A stretch of DNA of 64,000 nt. It comes from Diphasiastrum complanatum. Taxonomy: Eukaryota > Streptophyta > Lycopodiopsida > Lycopodiales > Lycopodiaceae. The stretch's first letter is position 1, and the number at the start of each line of letters is the position of its first letter. The notes beneath the pieces are model-generated. The model was given only the letters and a program-made list of their open reading frames with translations. It was not told where the DNA came from and did not search any database. Shown here in pieces: positions 27,010 to 39,040 of this stretch. A program made the translations under genes and the position numbers. The DNA lies in assembly GCA_029204225.1 (NCBI GenBank), contig CM055111.1, positions 22,189,808-22,253,807 of the forward strand, read 5' to 3'.

Positions 27010-29210
27010 CAGTGGTAGTTGCCAATGTTAGCCGATATTTCCGCACCAAAATCCGGGCTAATATTGAAGTTTAAGTTCGCAATAATTGAAAAAATCGGCA
27101 TGTAAAACTCGATTATTAGAGAAAAATCGGCACAAATTTGCCTCATAATTGGGTTCCAGCCCGTCCCTAAAGTGGCTAGACACAGTTTAAAAGTAAGAAA
27201 TTGACTTTTCAAAAAAATCGTCAAAAATATTTTGTGGTCAAGTTTTGTAAGACCGAGCCGGTCCACCTAGAATTGGGTCCCAACCTGTCCTAAATGAGGC
27301 TAGAGCAAATTTTGCGGCCTTAGAAATGGCCGATAAATATTTTACGGCGTTTCAAAAAAATGGCCAGTTGTAAAAAAATAGTCGGTATGACCGTGCTAAA
27401 ATCCCACCATGTACTGAGTCCATGTTTTACTAATATATGATCACTTAGTGTATTTTTCAGGGAAACCATGTTGTCTTGGGAGCCCTAGTCATGAATACCA
27501 AAAAAGTCAACCACAGAAGAAAAAACCAAAAAAGAAAAGTTTCGGGTAAAAACAGGACCGGAAAATATGGATTCAGTGTCAAGGAGTCAACCAGTTCCTG
27601 GACCAAATGGTCCCGACAGCATACCGCTGGCACCACGGACCGAATGGTCCCGACGACATACCGCTGGCGTCCCGAGAGAAACCCTAACGGCGGGCAATTT
27701 ACGGGCAATTAACAAAATGTGCGGGCCAAGTGGTTCCCCAACAGGCCAAAAATCCAGACAAATGAGCAGTAGGCGCACGGCCCTTGAAAAATAAAAAAAA
27801 AGTCGAAAACATAGGTACCCAAAGAAAAACGAAGGCCGCCTACTAAAAATAGGGGTTGAAAAAGGGCCTCACCCAAAATTTGGATAAATGCCAAAACACC
27901 TTGGAGGCTATAAAAATTGGGAGGTACACCCACTAGCCATTGACATTTTGGGCTTCTAGGGTGTACAAAAGGGGAAACTTGAATGGCCTCCTATAGTGCA
28001 GGCATCCCAATCCAACTTAGCCGACAGGTTAGAGCCCGTTCCCCAAGAGCTTAATCCATTTACGTTCATGCAAGGAACACTCAGAACCACAAGCCACGAC
28101 AGATATGGAGACAACCAGTTCTTGGACCAAATGGTCCCGACAGCATACCGCTGGTGCCACGGACCGAATGGTCCCGACGGCATACCGCTGGCGTCCGGAA
28201 TACAACCCTCAGCTATGTGCCAACTTAAAAATTTTGAAGCGGTCTTACAACTGGCGTTTTTACCGAACACTGAAACCCAAAAGGTAATCAAAGTCAGTTT
28301 GCGAAAATCCCACTTTATTGATAAATCTGTATGTTTGAGTCCATCATTCCTAGGGTGATTGAATCATACATTCGTCCGGTTAGTAAAATGACTATACAGA
28401 ATCGTCAAGTTGTGAAACGGTTTTTCAGGTTTTGTCAATTATGAAACGTATCAACTGAACCCAACCTCTATGAAACACCAGAGCGGGCCGTCCACCATCC
28501 GCGGTTAAAATACGCCGCCTTGGTTAGGCGTTACACTAGTCACACCCGCCATCGGTACTATCTAGCGAAATACCTAAACCCAACGGTCGGTGAAAATACC
28601 ACCGCTTATCAAACAAAGCGGTGTGTATAACTTGCACCCCACGAGCACGTCATAGGAAATAAATCAATTTCAAGCCCATGTAAGATTTTTACTAATTGTA
28701 AGCCGAATTCAATGGGGACAGAGACATTAGCAAGACCCTCATGCGAATTAGTGATCAGAAGTTTTACAGAACCGTAACCCTAGAAAGCTAGTGAATCATT
28801 GCACCAAAATTGACAGCACCCCCTCCTTGCAACCGTATCTCTGAGAGCCTGGAAAACCCTCATCGGTTGGAGAGCACGGGGCAATAGAGAAGGCCATCAG
28901 GGTTGGAAGTGGCAAATCCTCTATTGCTCACGTAGGGCCAAACTGCCATAAGAGGTGGGGCCCCTTGACCCTTTTAGGATGTTTTGGTTGGACCAACCCC
29001 CTGTCAAAATAGGCCCTAACACCAGTTGCATAGATTTCTTTTGTGAAATCCAATTTGTGTGCAATGGTGGAACTATCCAGTGGAATAGAGAAAATCTTCT
29101 AGTGATTATTTCGATTAATCTAGAACTAGAGGAGATTTGGAGGTTTTTGAGCTGTGAGATATTCATGAATATTGGAAGTAATGGTAAAGATTAAATTAGG
29201 TTCACTGATT
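27010..29210 (-). repeat. Long dispersed repeat, family A, right (inverted) copy A'
   Basis: Reverse complement of the left A copy: 27212-28310 pairs with 6613-7711 (sum about 34,923), and 28365-29210 with about 3530-4355 (sum about 32,729-32,740). Identity by eye is near 99%. It keeps both pairs of 37-bp hairpin units (27594-27671 and 28117-28193). A 44-bp island (about 28330-28372) of the left copy's 4617-4660 survives between two deletions. Below 27212 it continues with sequence like B'2 57146-57350, which the left A copy lacks. Confidence 0.8.
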
Positions 29211-30899
29211 GATTACCAAGTACCATTTAGTTATGGATTGGACTAGTGGTATAAAGCTTTAATCTGAACCTTTTGTCCAAAGATGTTTGTATAAGTCAGC
29301 CTAATCTTAGTTGGTGCACTAAGATCTGAAGTAGGTTGATTGGTTGAAGGAACTTTGTGGATAAAAGTATGATGGTTGGATAACTTGTGATGTAGAATAA
29401 TTCACTTCAGAGATTTCCCAGATATGTTATATACTCAAGAGAAATAGAAACTTTTGTAGCTGAGTTACAAGATTTTTAGTGAGATATGTGAGTGACATAT
29501 GCAGAATTTGAAGGAATCTGCCAGATAAGGACATATGTATTTATGTACTGGGTCATAGTGAGATTTTTTCTTATATGTGCACGATTAATCTTGTGTGGAT
29601 CTGCTGTATTCCTGGTTACTAAGGTTAGCTAGTGCACTTAACCTAGTTGTTGAACATAGACATGTGATCAAGTATTGTGTTTGACAATTACTTGCAGAGT
29701 TAACAGATCTATTCTGATAGATCTATTGGTTAACTTAAAAGTGATTTGGATATGGGTCCAAATGTGGTGTTATACTAGTATAAATAAGATCTGCACCTAG
29801 ACATTTAAGATTTCTAAATCATGAGCAATCAACTTGAGTAGTTGATTTACTCCTGGGGAAGTTAATTGGTGAAAAGAACAGTGTGAAGAGAATTCACCAG
29901 AAACTGTTTGTTTTGCATGTATTGCTTGTAAGACACATAATTTATGAGTCATTCAGATTCATTAAGGAGTTGTGTGCATAGGATACTAATTCCTTGGATG
30001 AGTATTTCTCAATTGAGAAATAGACTTGATTCATTAGTGATAGTATCCCAGTGAGCTCAATTGGATACTGGCTCCTAATGGTGCCAAGAATGGTAAACTG
30101 AATTTTAGAATTCAGTAGAACTTTGAAATCTCTAGATGTTGTTCTAGGAGATTGTATAAAGTTTATATTGTTAAAGATGAATGTTATAATAGTCTTTAAT
30201 TACTTGGTTGATTGTAGAATTTGGAACTCATAATTTGATTAAGAATCGGTTTGGAAGAATATTTTTGGAATCCAGTGATTTTCCTGATGGAAAAGATTTT
30301 AGAATGATTCTTATATTTCCTAAGTTGTATGTTGTATATATACTCCAATATCTTCCAATGATTAAGTATGGTTTTGGAATCCTGTAAATTATGATGAATC
30401 ATAAGATTCTAAATGTTTATGATTCACGGATCATAAATTGATACTTAAAAATCGTTTGAAGATTATAGAAAAATGTGAAGATTATTAAGATAATGAGTAA
30501 TTTTTGATCAATTGGACGAGTCAAGGATTTAGATCTGTTATTTGAACTCTAAATTCCTTTACTTCAGTGCATACATGAGATTGTATGGATCTCACATGCC
30601 TTTCCATTAAGTAATTGGTTATGTATGGGGAATTGCTTTTTTTTTTTACAGATTGTAGTCTATAAGTGCTTGTGTACAAAGTTCGATCCAAATCTCCAGT
30701 TTTATAGGAGACAGATAAATCTATTAAGATACAGATAGATGTTGATATCTTGCATATAATGCTAGAAATGGGGCTGTTAATTCATTAGAGTAACTACAGT
30801 ACTCTGGTTTGAGTTATGATTGTCTAAGACTTGATGGATCTCCTAGAGATTTTAGATGACTGAATTGGGGTATTTTAGAGTATTTGAATATTCTAAGAA
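29211..30899. other. AT-rich non-coding flank, inverted copy of 1831-3540
   Basis: Mirrors 1831-3540 nearly perfectly, including a poly-T/A tract near 30639 and the CTTTCACA-CT-TGTGAAAG hairpin near 30909. No coding signal. Confidence 0.65.
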
Positions 30900-33000
30900 T
30901 CTAGGCCTCTTTCACAAGTGTGAAAGGCTAGATCCAAAACTATGTACAAAAATTGCCAATTTAGGCCTCAAACTAGCTAGGAAATGTTGACAATTTTCAC
31001 AGTAACGGCTCATAGTTCGCTTTCGTTGGTCTTCATGCCTCTGACATACATCAAATTGCTTGATATGTGCCTTAGTATCCTTGTGCATTGTTGGCCACCA
31101 ATAGCCAGCTTGTACGATCTTGCGTACTGTAACATCCGCTACAAAGTGTCCACCTCCCATTGCTTCATGCGAGAGGGACATGATCTGACTTGTCTCATGG
31201 GACAAGATACAATGATGAATGATATTATCTGCCCCTCTTTGATATAGTTGGCCGGCAATCAACTGATATGGACGAGCTTTAAGTACAAGTTTCCGTTGTT
31301 GCGCCTTGGATAGTGACCGATCATCAGTTGGCCATTCATCAAATACTCAACTATGCCATATAATGTTGCTTCCATTTGCATACCACTATTCGAAAATTGA
31401 ACTCCAGCAACAAGAGTGACCATCTAGTGATTCTCCCTGTGTTGCAGGTTTTGTTGACTAGGTAAAGCCAAAGTTGATGATCGGTGTAGAATGCAAAATG
31501 AGTTGCCATAAGATAATGGCAAAATATTCTGACCGCAAATATCATTGCCAAGGCTTCTCGCTCAGTTGTTGAATAGTTGATTTCAGCATCGTTGAGTTGT
31601 CGACTGGCGAAGCGAATAGAAAAATCTTTCTTGTACTTGCCTGGCTAGGTCAATACTGCTCCTATAGCATACTTGGATGCGTCTCTATGCACATGAAACT
31701 CAATTGTCCAATTGGGAGGCCATAAGGTTGGTGCAGATATAAGTGCTTCCTTCAGCTTTTGGAAAGCCTGCAGGGCTTCCTCCATCCAATGTGGATCAAC
31801 TGTCAGCTTGTAGATAGGACGTGCCAAATCCGCAAAAAATAGAATGAAGACCGGTAGTAATTGGCATGTCCCATAAATACATAAACTCCACAAATCATTC
31901 AAGGGGGTGGAAGATCCATGATAATACGTATCTTAGACAAATCAGTGGCGATCCCATGTCTAAATACAATATGGCCCAGGATAAGACCATGTGTGACCCA
32001 AAATTGGCATTTCTCTAGGTTCAATGATATTTGAAATATGCGGCATTGTATAAGAACTTTCTCTACTTGAGATAAATGTTCATCATTAACTTTGTGCAAG
32101 CAAAGATCATCGAGGAAGATCTCTAGGAACTTCTGTAAGTAGTCCTTGAATGCCTTTTACATGATGCGCTGGAAAGAGCTAGGGGCATTACAAAGACCGA
32201 ATGGCATGACCTTGTAGGCATATGTATCCCATTCAGTAGCAAATGCAGTCTTTGTGTTGATCCTCCTGTGCAATCTTCACTTGGTTGTAGCCACTGAAGC
32301 CATCCAAAAAATTGTAGGCTTACGCTCTCACTACTCGATCTAGGACACTTTTTGTGAACGATAAGGGAAAGTGATCTTCCGCGTCACAGCGTTAAGTGCC
32401 TTCACATTGACACAAATCCGCATTTTGCCATTCTTCTTGGGAACAATGATTATGGGTGACACCCATTTGTGTGTGCTCGATTTCATAGATGAAATCGGCA
32501 TCGAGCAACTTCTGGAACTCTTGCTTGATCAGCTTAGTGTAGTTCGGGTTGCAACAGTAATATTGGCTCACCTTTGGCATTGCTCCTTCAACCAAAGGTA
32601 TGGTGTATTGGACTACAAATGATGGAATTCCTTTTAAATCTTTGTAAGACCATGCAAAGCAGTCTTTATACAAATGTAATGACAAATTGTACCCTTGCTA
32701 TCTTGACTGGAATGTCTTCTACAATCCCCTTTGGCCGCACACATGATTGATCAACTAGTTTGACGACAGACTTTGCAGCTTTTAGTCCTTGTAGATTCCA
32801 TTTCTCATACCAAAGTAGTGGAGATAAGATTGACACCCAATCCTCCATCTACAACAACAGCTTCTTCTTTGAAGAGTTTGTGCTTGATAGGAAGAGTTAT
32901 ATTGTGTTGCTCACTCTCCCAAGTCACTCCTATGTTCAGAACATTGTTGGCTTCTTTGAATCCAGTGCAAAATTTTCCATCCATTGCAAACAACTAAGAA
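30900..33000 (-). pseudogene. Ty3/gypsy pol remnant, inverted copy (protease to integrase start)
   Basis: Same decayed pol as 1-1830 on the opposite strand, extending about 260 bp further upstream than the window allows on the left. It therefore shows the protease: VVVDGGLGVNLIS near 32815-32855 (D-G-G in place of the common D-S/T-G) and then VKLVDQSCVRPKGIVEDIPV near 32700-32770. RT, RNase H and the integrase zinc segment follow toward 30912. TAG near 31647 and the stop in the RT near 32159 are shared with the left copy; a TGA at left 1180-1183 reads CGA here, and one G-indel differs near the integrase end. At its upstream side it is fused to a copia RT piece. Confidence 0.9.
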
Positions 33001-33089
33001 ATTGGAAGTTCAAAAGACAAATTGCCATTGTAAGTGGAAATTCTTGCACCACACATGTCAACAAACAATCTTCTTAGCTTGCTTGACAA

Positions 33090-33315
33090 GGGAAGCCATA
33101 CCCTTGTGCATGTCCTTTTGCCACTAACGTTGCCTTGGAACTTGTTGATTGATCCATCTTGGTTTGTCTTCAACTTGAAGATCCATTTTCATCCAATAGA
33201 TTTCTTGTCCTTTGGAAGTTCCACTAATCTCCATAAGAGCTTTGATATTCAAGATCCATTGCTTGGATCCACTCCTCTTTGTTCCTTGCTTCATCTACAC
33301 ATGTAGGTTCATCAA
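33090..33315 (-). pseudogene. Ty1/copia reverse-transcriptase N-terminal fragment
   Basis: Minus-strand translation gives, across three frames, DEARNKEEWIQAMDLEYQ, then VELPKDKKSIG, then KWIFKLKTNQDGSINK, then LVAKGHAQGYG. This is the conserved start of the plant copia RT. The Cys codon expected in IGCKW is TGA, and at least two frameshifts are present. It abuts the gypsy protease remnant, so two unrelated elements are joined here. Confidence 0.85.
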
Positions 33316-33557
33316 AAGAGGCTAGTTTTCCTCTGATACCACCAAACTTTGCATATACCTCCGTCTACTATCATAACCACCTGCCATACACCCTTGCACT
33401 CATTTCTAGCCTTGTTCACGTGATATCCACCTTTTCAATTTTTTAATGCCTTTTTCATTGTTTTTGCACCTTCTTTTACCCTTTTTTGAATTTCTACTTT
33501 TTCCATCTCCGTCTTTGACCACATCTCTCTTACCTTTGAAGTAGATCCGCTAACCTT

Positions 33558-35540
33558 ATGGCTTCTCCTTCCAGCCCTCACAACGCACCATCCAGCCCCT
33601 CCGACGAAACTGACCCCAAGGATGTCATTAGGAATGACGTACCTACTAACATGTAGATCTAGCCACTACCCTTGGACTCCTTGGTCACGCCATGGGTTCA
33701 GACAGCCGGACCTCTCTTGCAAGCCATCGACATTTACCCACAACTTTTCTTTGCCATCCTTAACATGCAACTCGTCCTCATGGCCTATGCCACATGGGAT
33801 AAGAAGAAAAACTGCTTTTACATACAATACAATGATAGACTGCACCGCGTGCGTGTCAACGTTGACTTGCTTGTGACAATAGAAATTGTCACTAGTGAAT
33901 GCCAAAAATCCTCTCATCAAGGTGCCCCTTCTCTCATCCAACCGTGTATAACTCCACTTGGCCCTGAAACACAAACAAAAACTAACAATGGGTATTTGAT
34001 AGAGGCTATCAATAACCCTATCATTCAATCCACTGCCTATATGCTCAATAACTTCCTAGTCTTTCCCAGCTTGCGCAAGGATCGCATTCAATCTAACCTT
34101 CTGATCTAAATCGTGGAATCCTATAAGGAATTCCATGGCGTCTCTTAACACCCTCCGACTGTTCCACCTTTGTCCTTGCGAAATTAAGGCAGGCCATTAA
34201 ACGCAACTCGTGCGACTGAATAGCCATCGGGCCCATGCTATGTAACCTCGCCTAGACCCTTCTCAAACATAAGCTTTGAGATTTCCACTGCTCTAGTACC
34301 CTTTCCATTGTCATTCTCCATGCTTACCTCTATCCTCCTTCCATTGATACTACCTCCACTCACTTAGCTGCAACCAGTACACCGGCCAGCAAACGCATGT
34401 GTGGCGTCGCCTCCACCTCCGTTAGTCCTCCCTCCACATGACAACGCACTAACCCTCAACCACGTCCTGATATCGCTTCTTCTACTTCCACTACTACCAT
34501 CGCCACACCACCATCCACTGTTGTTGCCAATTCTGTTCCCATCTCTCCACCCCCCATCGTTATTCCAGTTTCAGCTCCATCTTCCATTACTATCGCTTCT
34601 TCCATCCCCCCTCCCATCACCATCCCATTAAATCAGTTCAACCCTGATGACTCCCAAATCTCGTCTAACACCCTCCAATGGATGAGTATTTTTGACAACT
34701 CTTCCCCCAATCACTCCTCCATTCTCAACACCACCCTCCAATTTCCTTCCATCTCTCTTGTTCCATCCTTCAAGCAATCCATCCTCACATCCACTTCCAC
34801 CACCGCCACTCTTCTCACACCACTTGCACAAGCTATTGAGGGCAATAAACCATTTTCCGATGAAGCATTTGTTCAAACAACATATATTAGATCCTCTCAA
34901 CGCACTGATCTCAAACAATCAGAGGACATGGTCGAGCAAGAAGAGCTCATGGAAGACAATGCAACTACAGACGTTTAGATAATACCACCACCGCAGCAGC
35001 AAGCACCAACACAATCACCACCACTGGCCCTGCCAACGGATCTTCATTCAGCGTACCAATTTTGGGCACCTTTGTCCAAGATGCGATCACCACCAAAACA
35101 ATATTGGATGACCGGATGGTAAAACTGGCTACTGATAACATGAAGCTATGAGCGGAAATCACGAAGCTGCGAGCGGAACACTCACAAAGCTCCAAGAAGA
35201 CCTACAAATAGCCAACCAACATGAGCATGAACAAAAGGACGAAGTCCTCAAGCTAAAGCAACATGAAGATGGCCTACACACTTATATTTTGAGCCTCCTC
35301 AAGTCACTAATGGACGTCACATCCCAAGTCCAAGAGCTCTAACAAGTGGCAGCACAATGACTAGCCCCCTTCCAGGCCCAATTACAAATCTACAAAACGG
35401 AGAACACTCGTCTGGAAGGGGAGGTGCAAACCTTACAAGTAGAAAAGTAGCCTGGCTCGCACAACTTGTACATAACAGATCGGTCGCTCACACATGCCGA
35501 AATGAACCTGTACAGACAGCAAATACAGATATATAGTCAA
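33558..35540 (+). pseudogene. Decayed ORF: N-terminal domain, Ser/Thr/Pro linker, coiled coil (unrecognised)
   Basis: An ATG at 33558 opens MASPSSPHNAPSSPSDETDP; two in-frame stops near 33655 interrupt it, and it then reads on to 34109 with MAYATWDKKKNCFYIQYNDR. After shifts, a Ser/Thr/Pro-rich stretch runs 34394-34978 with one TGA near 34439. A heptad-type coiled coil follows near 35148-35450 (LQEDLQIANQHEHEQKDEVL and ENTRLEGEVQTLQVEK). All pieces are on the same strand and in a sensible order, so they probably come from one protein of about 600 residues. I do not recognise it; an accessory or 5' ORF of a large retrotransposon is possible. Confidence 0.5.
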
Positions 35541-35586
35541 ACGCTCAGCAATTAAATATCCAATTATGTCCCATTCAGGTACAATG

Positions 35587-35787
35587 TCAACGTAAAATAG
35601 CAACATCTAGTAACTCATCATCAAGTAGGGTTGTTGTCTCCTTCCCCTTGATTCGTGACACATGATCTGCCATACAATGATGCTTTTCCTTACGCACGAC
35701 GATCCAAAAATCAAACTCCAACAATAAAAGTAACCAATGAGTGATTCTCCCTGTGTTGCAAATTTTATTAACAAGATAAAACAACAT
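35587..35787 (-). pseudogene. Ty3/gypsy RNase H-integrase linker fragment
   Basis: Reads LVNKICNTGRITHWLLLLLE, FDFWIVVRKEKHHCMADHVS and RIKGKE, matching the equivalent part of the gypsy pol at 1288-1390 but diverged from it. It is therefore from a second, related gypsy element. Only about 200 bp survive, ending at the inverted-repeat structure at 35797. Confidence 0.8.
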
Positions 35788-35796
35788 AGATTACAA

Positions 35797-36344
35797 TGGA
35801 AATAATCATGGACATGGCCCCAAAACTCGAGATAGGAAGATATTTTTTACTAATCTTCACACTCCTTAAAATATATGTTCCTACCCAACATAGACTTCGA
35901 AATTAGGCCAAGATTAGACCTCATCTTGATAAAGACATTCTTGAGTAATGGCTTGGTGAGAAGATCTGCAACAGAATTTGAAGATCCAATGAGATCCCTC
36001 TCCCAGTGACTTTTTCTCTTACAAAATGATGAGCTACCTCGATGTGCTTGCTCCTTGCATGGAATTTTGGACTATTTGCAAGAGCCTGAGCAGAAATGTT
36101 ATCATTCTTGATAGTTGGAAGGTCTTCATCTCCATAACACTTTAGCTCCAAATGCAGCCTTTTGATCCATAAAACCTCCTTTGTTGTGGTTGTAAGAGAT
36201 TTGTACTCAGCTTCACAGGATGATAAGGATATAGTGGCTTGTTTCTTTGACAGCCAAGAAACTAAATTTCCTCCAAGAAATGTGAAGATTATTAAAATAT
36301 TATCTTCCTATCTCGAGTTTGGGGTCATGTCCATGGTGATTTCC
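35797..36344. repeat. ~63-bp inverted repeat flanking a copia fragment
   Basis: Left arm about 35797-35862 and right arm about 36282-36344 are reverse complements with a few mismatches; each includes CTCGAGATAGGAAGATA or its complement and CATGGACATG. The roughly 420-bp loop holds a copia RNase H fragment. The arms could form a hairpin transcript or mark a template-switch event. Confidence 0.75.
35921..36279 (-). pseudogene. Ty1/copia RNase H fragment
   Basis: Minus-strand reading: GGNLVSWLSKKQATISLSSC, EAEYKSLTTTTKEVLWIKRL and then FHARSKHIEVAHHFVREKV. These are hallmark plant copia RNase H motifs (SWxSKKQ, SSCEAEY, RSKHIExxxHFxRE). The frame is open for much of its length, but the expected C-terminal ADIFTK motif is lost to a frameshift near 35940. 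The fragment sits inside the inverted repeat. Confidence 0.9.
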
Positions 36345-37017
36345 ACTAAAATTCATGTTGTACATAAAAGCAGTGTGAATTGAGCATATATCCTTCTAGT
36401 GTAGGTCGGATTTGAGTTAGATAGGTTCAATTATGATGACATGCAGATGTCTAGATAGGATGCAAAGTCATATTGTATGCATGCAGGCCACATGCAATCA
36501 GTGCATGCAACATGCAAAGTAGTTTCTGTGATCTACACATGTCTAGGCAGTTTTATGAGTTGACATGTAGTACATGCAACATACATGCATGCAGTTACAC
36601 ATGTGGATCTATGGTAGGTCAAAAATAACAGACAAGGCCCTAAGGTGAATATTCTATTTGTGGGATTAGCAAAAATTACTGTGTGACACTTCAACTTGTA
36701 GTAACACGATACTAATTTTTAGATTGCACAAACATGCTAGCTTGGGGCCGATGGTCTAAACAGTAGAATCGTTCTCAAGACATGCAATCTAAGAGACATC
36801 AAATTTGTAGACTGTTAGTAGTATGACAACTAGTTCTTTTAGACCAGTGATACGAATAACTACTCTTTCAAACAACAGCTCCTAAAAATATTTCGACTCC
36901 CGACAGACGCACCAATGTTAAGCGTTTGGCGGGTCAAATAACATAAGCAACCCACAAATGGCTAATTCGTACAGTTCGCAACCATACGTATAGATAATCG
37001 CCCTTCAAAAAGTAGCC
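36345..37017. other. Non-coding spacer with a CATGCA-rich cluster
   Basis: No gene. Between about 36438 and 36605 the words ATGCA, CATGCA and ACATGT recur about ten times, including CATGCATG near 36584. CATGCA is the RY element bound by B3 factors. The clustering is visible, its function unknown. Confidence 0.5.
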
Positions 37018-37210
37018 CATTACCCGAAACTTTTCTTTCTCGATTTTTTCTTCTGTGGTTGACTTTTTTTGGCATTCATGACTAGGGCTCCCATGACAAC
37101 ATGGTTTTCTTGAAAAATACACTGAGTGATCATATATTAGTAAAAAAATGGACTCAGTACATGGTAGGATTTTAGCACGGTCATACCGGCTATTTTTTTA
37201 CAACTGGCCT
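37018..37210 (+). repeat. Fragment of the A/B repeat family
   Basis: From 'acccgaaacttttctttct' to 'acaactggcc' this matches 7376-7562 and 56870-57003, including 'catgactagggctcccatga'. Both ends break off sharply, so it is a small isolated piece. Confidence 0.85.
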
Positions 37211-38070
37211 GTAGCAACTCTCATGACACTTGGGAAAAAGACCTTATAGAAGAGGCCTTTCACATTTGGCTTAGACTAAAGACGATTTCTTTAAGTGAAC
37301 CTTCCCACTTTAGTGTATTCTAAATAGGTGTGTGCATCCACACAAGTGACATAATGAGTTGACTCTTTGTATCTTGGCTTGAATTTTGTGCTCTAAAGGC
37401 CATATCAATCTTCTTTCTAATCACACCATCTACCACAACACTAGGTGTCAAAATTTCTCCACAATTCACTATTCAATTTTGATACGGTTGTGTCCTTGTG
37501 GTTGTCCTAGTGGTGATCCCTGCACGCAAGAATTGCCAATGATTACAACCCAAGGACTCGCTTAGTGAGATTATTAATATTAAAGGCAACTATAGTACAA
37601 TAGACTAGTCACTTGTTAGTATTTGATTTAAGCTTGAGTGTTTTTTGTAATAATCTCCCTTGCAAAAAAATGGAGAGGTGTTGGGAATTACGTTTTCAAT
37701 CTTTACGAGCAGGTTTAACATCATGATTTGCCGAGTCCTAATCATACTTGTATGATTTCAATATCATGCAAATAGAATGAAGCTTTTGACAACAAAATTA
37801 ATTGAGTTCTTTCGGGAAATCATCATGACATTTGGGATAGGCTGGCATAATAGCACACAAGATCACACATTACTCTAATTCTGCATCTTTTCTCATCTCT
37901 TCTAGAACAATATTCCTGGAGTCCGCCAAATCCAAGTTTTTTAATCCTATTGGACCCACATTAGTTCTCTAACCCTAAACATTGTGCATGCGCATTCAAG
38001 AAACTATTATCGAAGTTGTTTCAAAGGGAGCAAGGGGCATGAAAAAGCTTGTGAGGAGGAGACATTTGCA
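37211..38070. other. Unassigned non-coding stretch
   Basis: No credible ORF, known repeat or RNA was recognised. It precedes the ParB-like pseudogene and could include its 5' part, but no convincing exon was seen. Confidence 0.45.
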
Positions 38071-39040
38071 AAAACAAAAACCCGATTGGAGGTGTTCAAA
38101 AAGTTATATCCATTGGGCATTTAGACAGAGATCATGATCGATGTTACTCATTGTGATCTGCCTCCAACTCAATACAATTGTTGCCCTTTCAATCGAGAGT
38201 ACTGTGATGCTTTGCAACGCTCCCTATTCAGCACGGTTGGCGTAAAACTTCCCCCAACAGATGTTTTACCATACTATGAGACAACCAAAGTCTTAGTGGA
38301 GGTCACTGACAAAAAAATCTTGCAACAAGAGGCATCCGAAATACGATTCTACATAATTGATGGCCAACATACTATGCAAGCGGCCAAAAATTTGCTTGCT
38401 ATTCTTGACAATGAGAACCTCCTTGACATGGCAATGTTGCGACAATAGTATCAGCGAAGAAGTGCTTGCATCCTGAGTCACAAGGTAACCCCTATTGAGT
38501 GCGTGCAAAATATCACGGGCGCTGAATGAACTCAACAATGAATATAAATTGAAAAGCTCATTGCTGGAGTTGTTGCATCAAGCTAGATCACAATGGAAAT
38601 TTTGTGGATGCCCCTCAAGGCCTATTGGAGGTAGTTGAGGAGACGATAAATGGAAGTTATGTTTTTTTTTTAATTTAATAGTCCTTTGTTGAATCTGTTT
38701 TGGCTCATTTTCCTAACATAATTTTACAGGCCTCAATTTATGCTAGAAGATGTAATGAGACAAAAGAATCCAAAGGAATGCTACGCATTATTCATGTTGC
38801 ATGATAAGGTATGGAAAAAGTGGATGAGCCTTATAAAAAAGTGGGTGTCAGGGGCGTTGAGAAATGCCAAGGGGGAGGTAAAACCGCAAACAAAGAATGA
38901 GCTTAGGTTTATTACAGTCTTCCTTCTTCGCCCGATGCAAGGTCTGTGACCAAAGTAGAGACGGAAACTCTTTTTGATGAGATGTTAGAAGGTCGGATAG
39001 TATTTGGGGACAATAGACTGTCGATAACGTTATAACTTTT
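38071..39040 (+). pseudogene. ParB/sulfiredoxin-like fold pseudogene (IDGQHTMQAAK)
   Basis: Between 38134 and 38446 the frame encodes about 100 residues, including EIRFYIIDGQHTMQAAKNLL, which has the signature of ParB-N-type domains (hydrophobic strand, then DGQHxxxAAK). After a TAG near 38446 and a +1 shift near 38516, similar-quality sequence continues (ALNELNNEYKLKSSLLELLH). Another frame gives VDAPQGLLEVVEETINGSY up to a candidate splice donor near 38660; an acceptor TTTTACAG near 38728 leads to FMLEDVMRQKNPKECYALF. A final open stretch ends near 39032. The apparent intron argues against a processed copy. It is a broken host-type or element-captured gene whose role is unknown. Confidence 0.5.

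Noticed and set aside
28955-29194. 79-codon frame at the A' end, mirrored at 3535-3774
   Set aside because: The opposite strand is open as well, there is no domain, and conservation is explained by the recent duplication.
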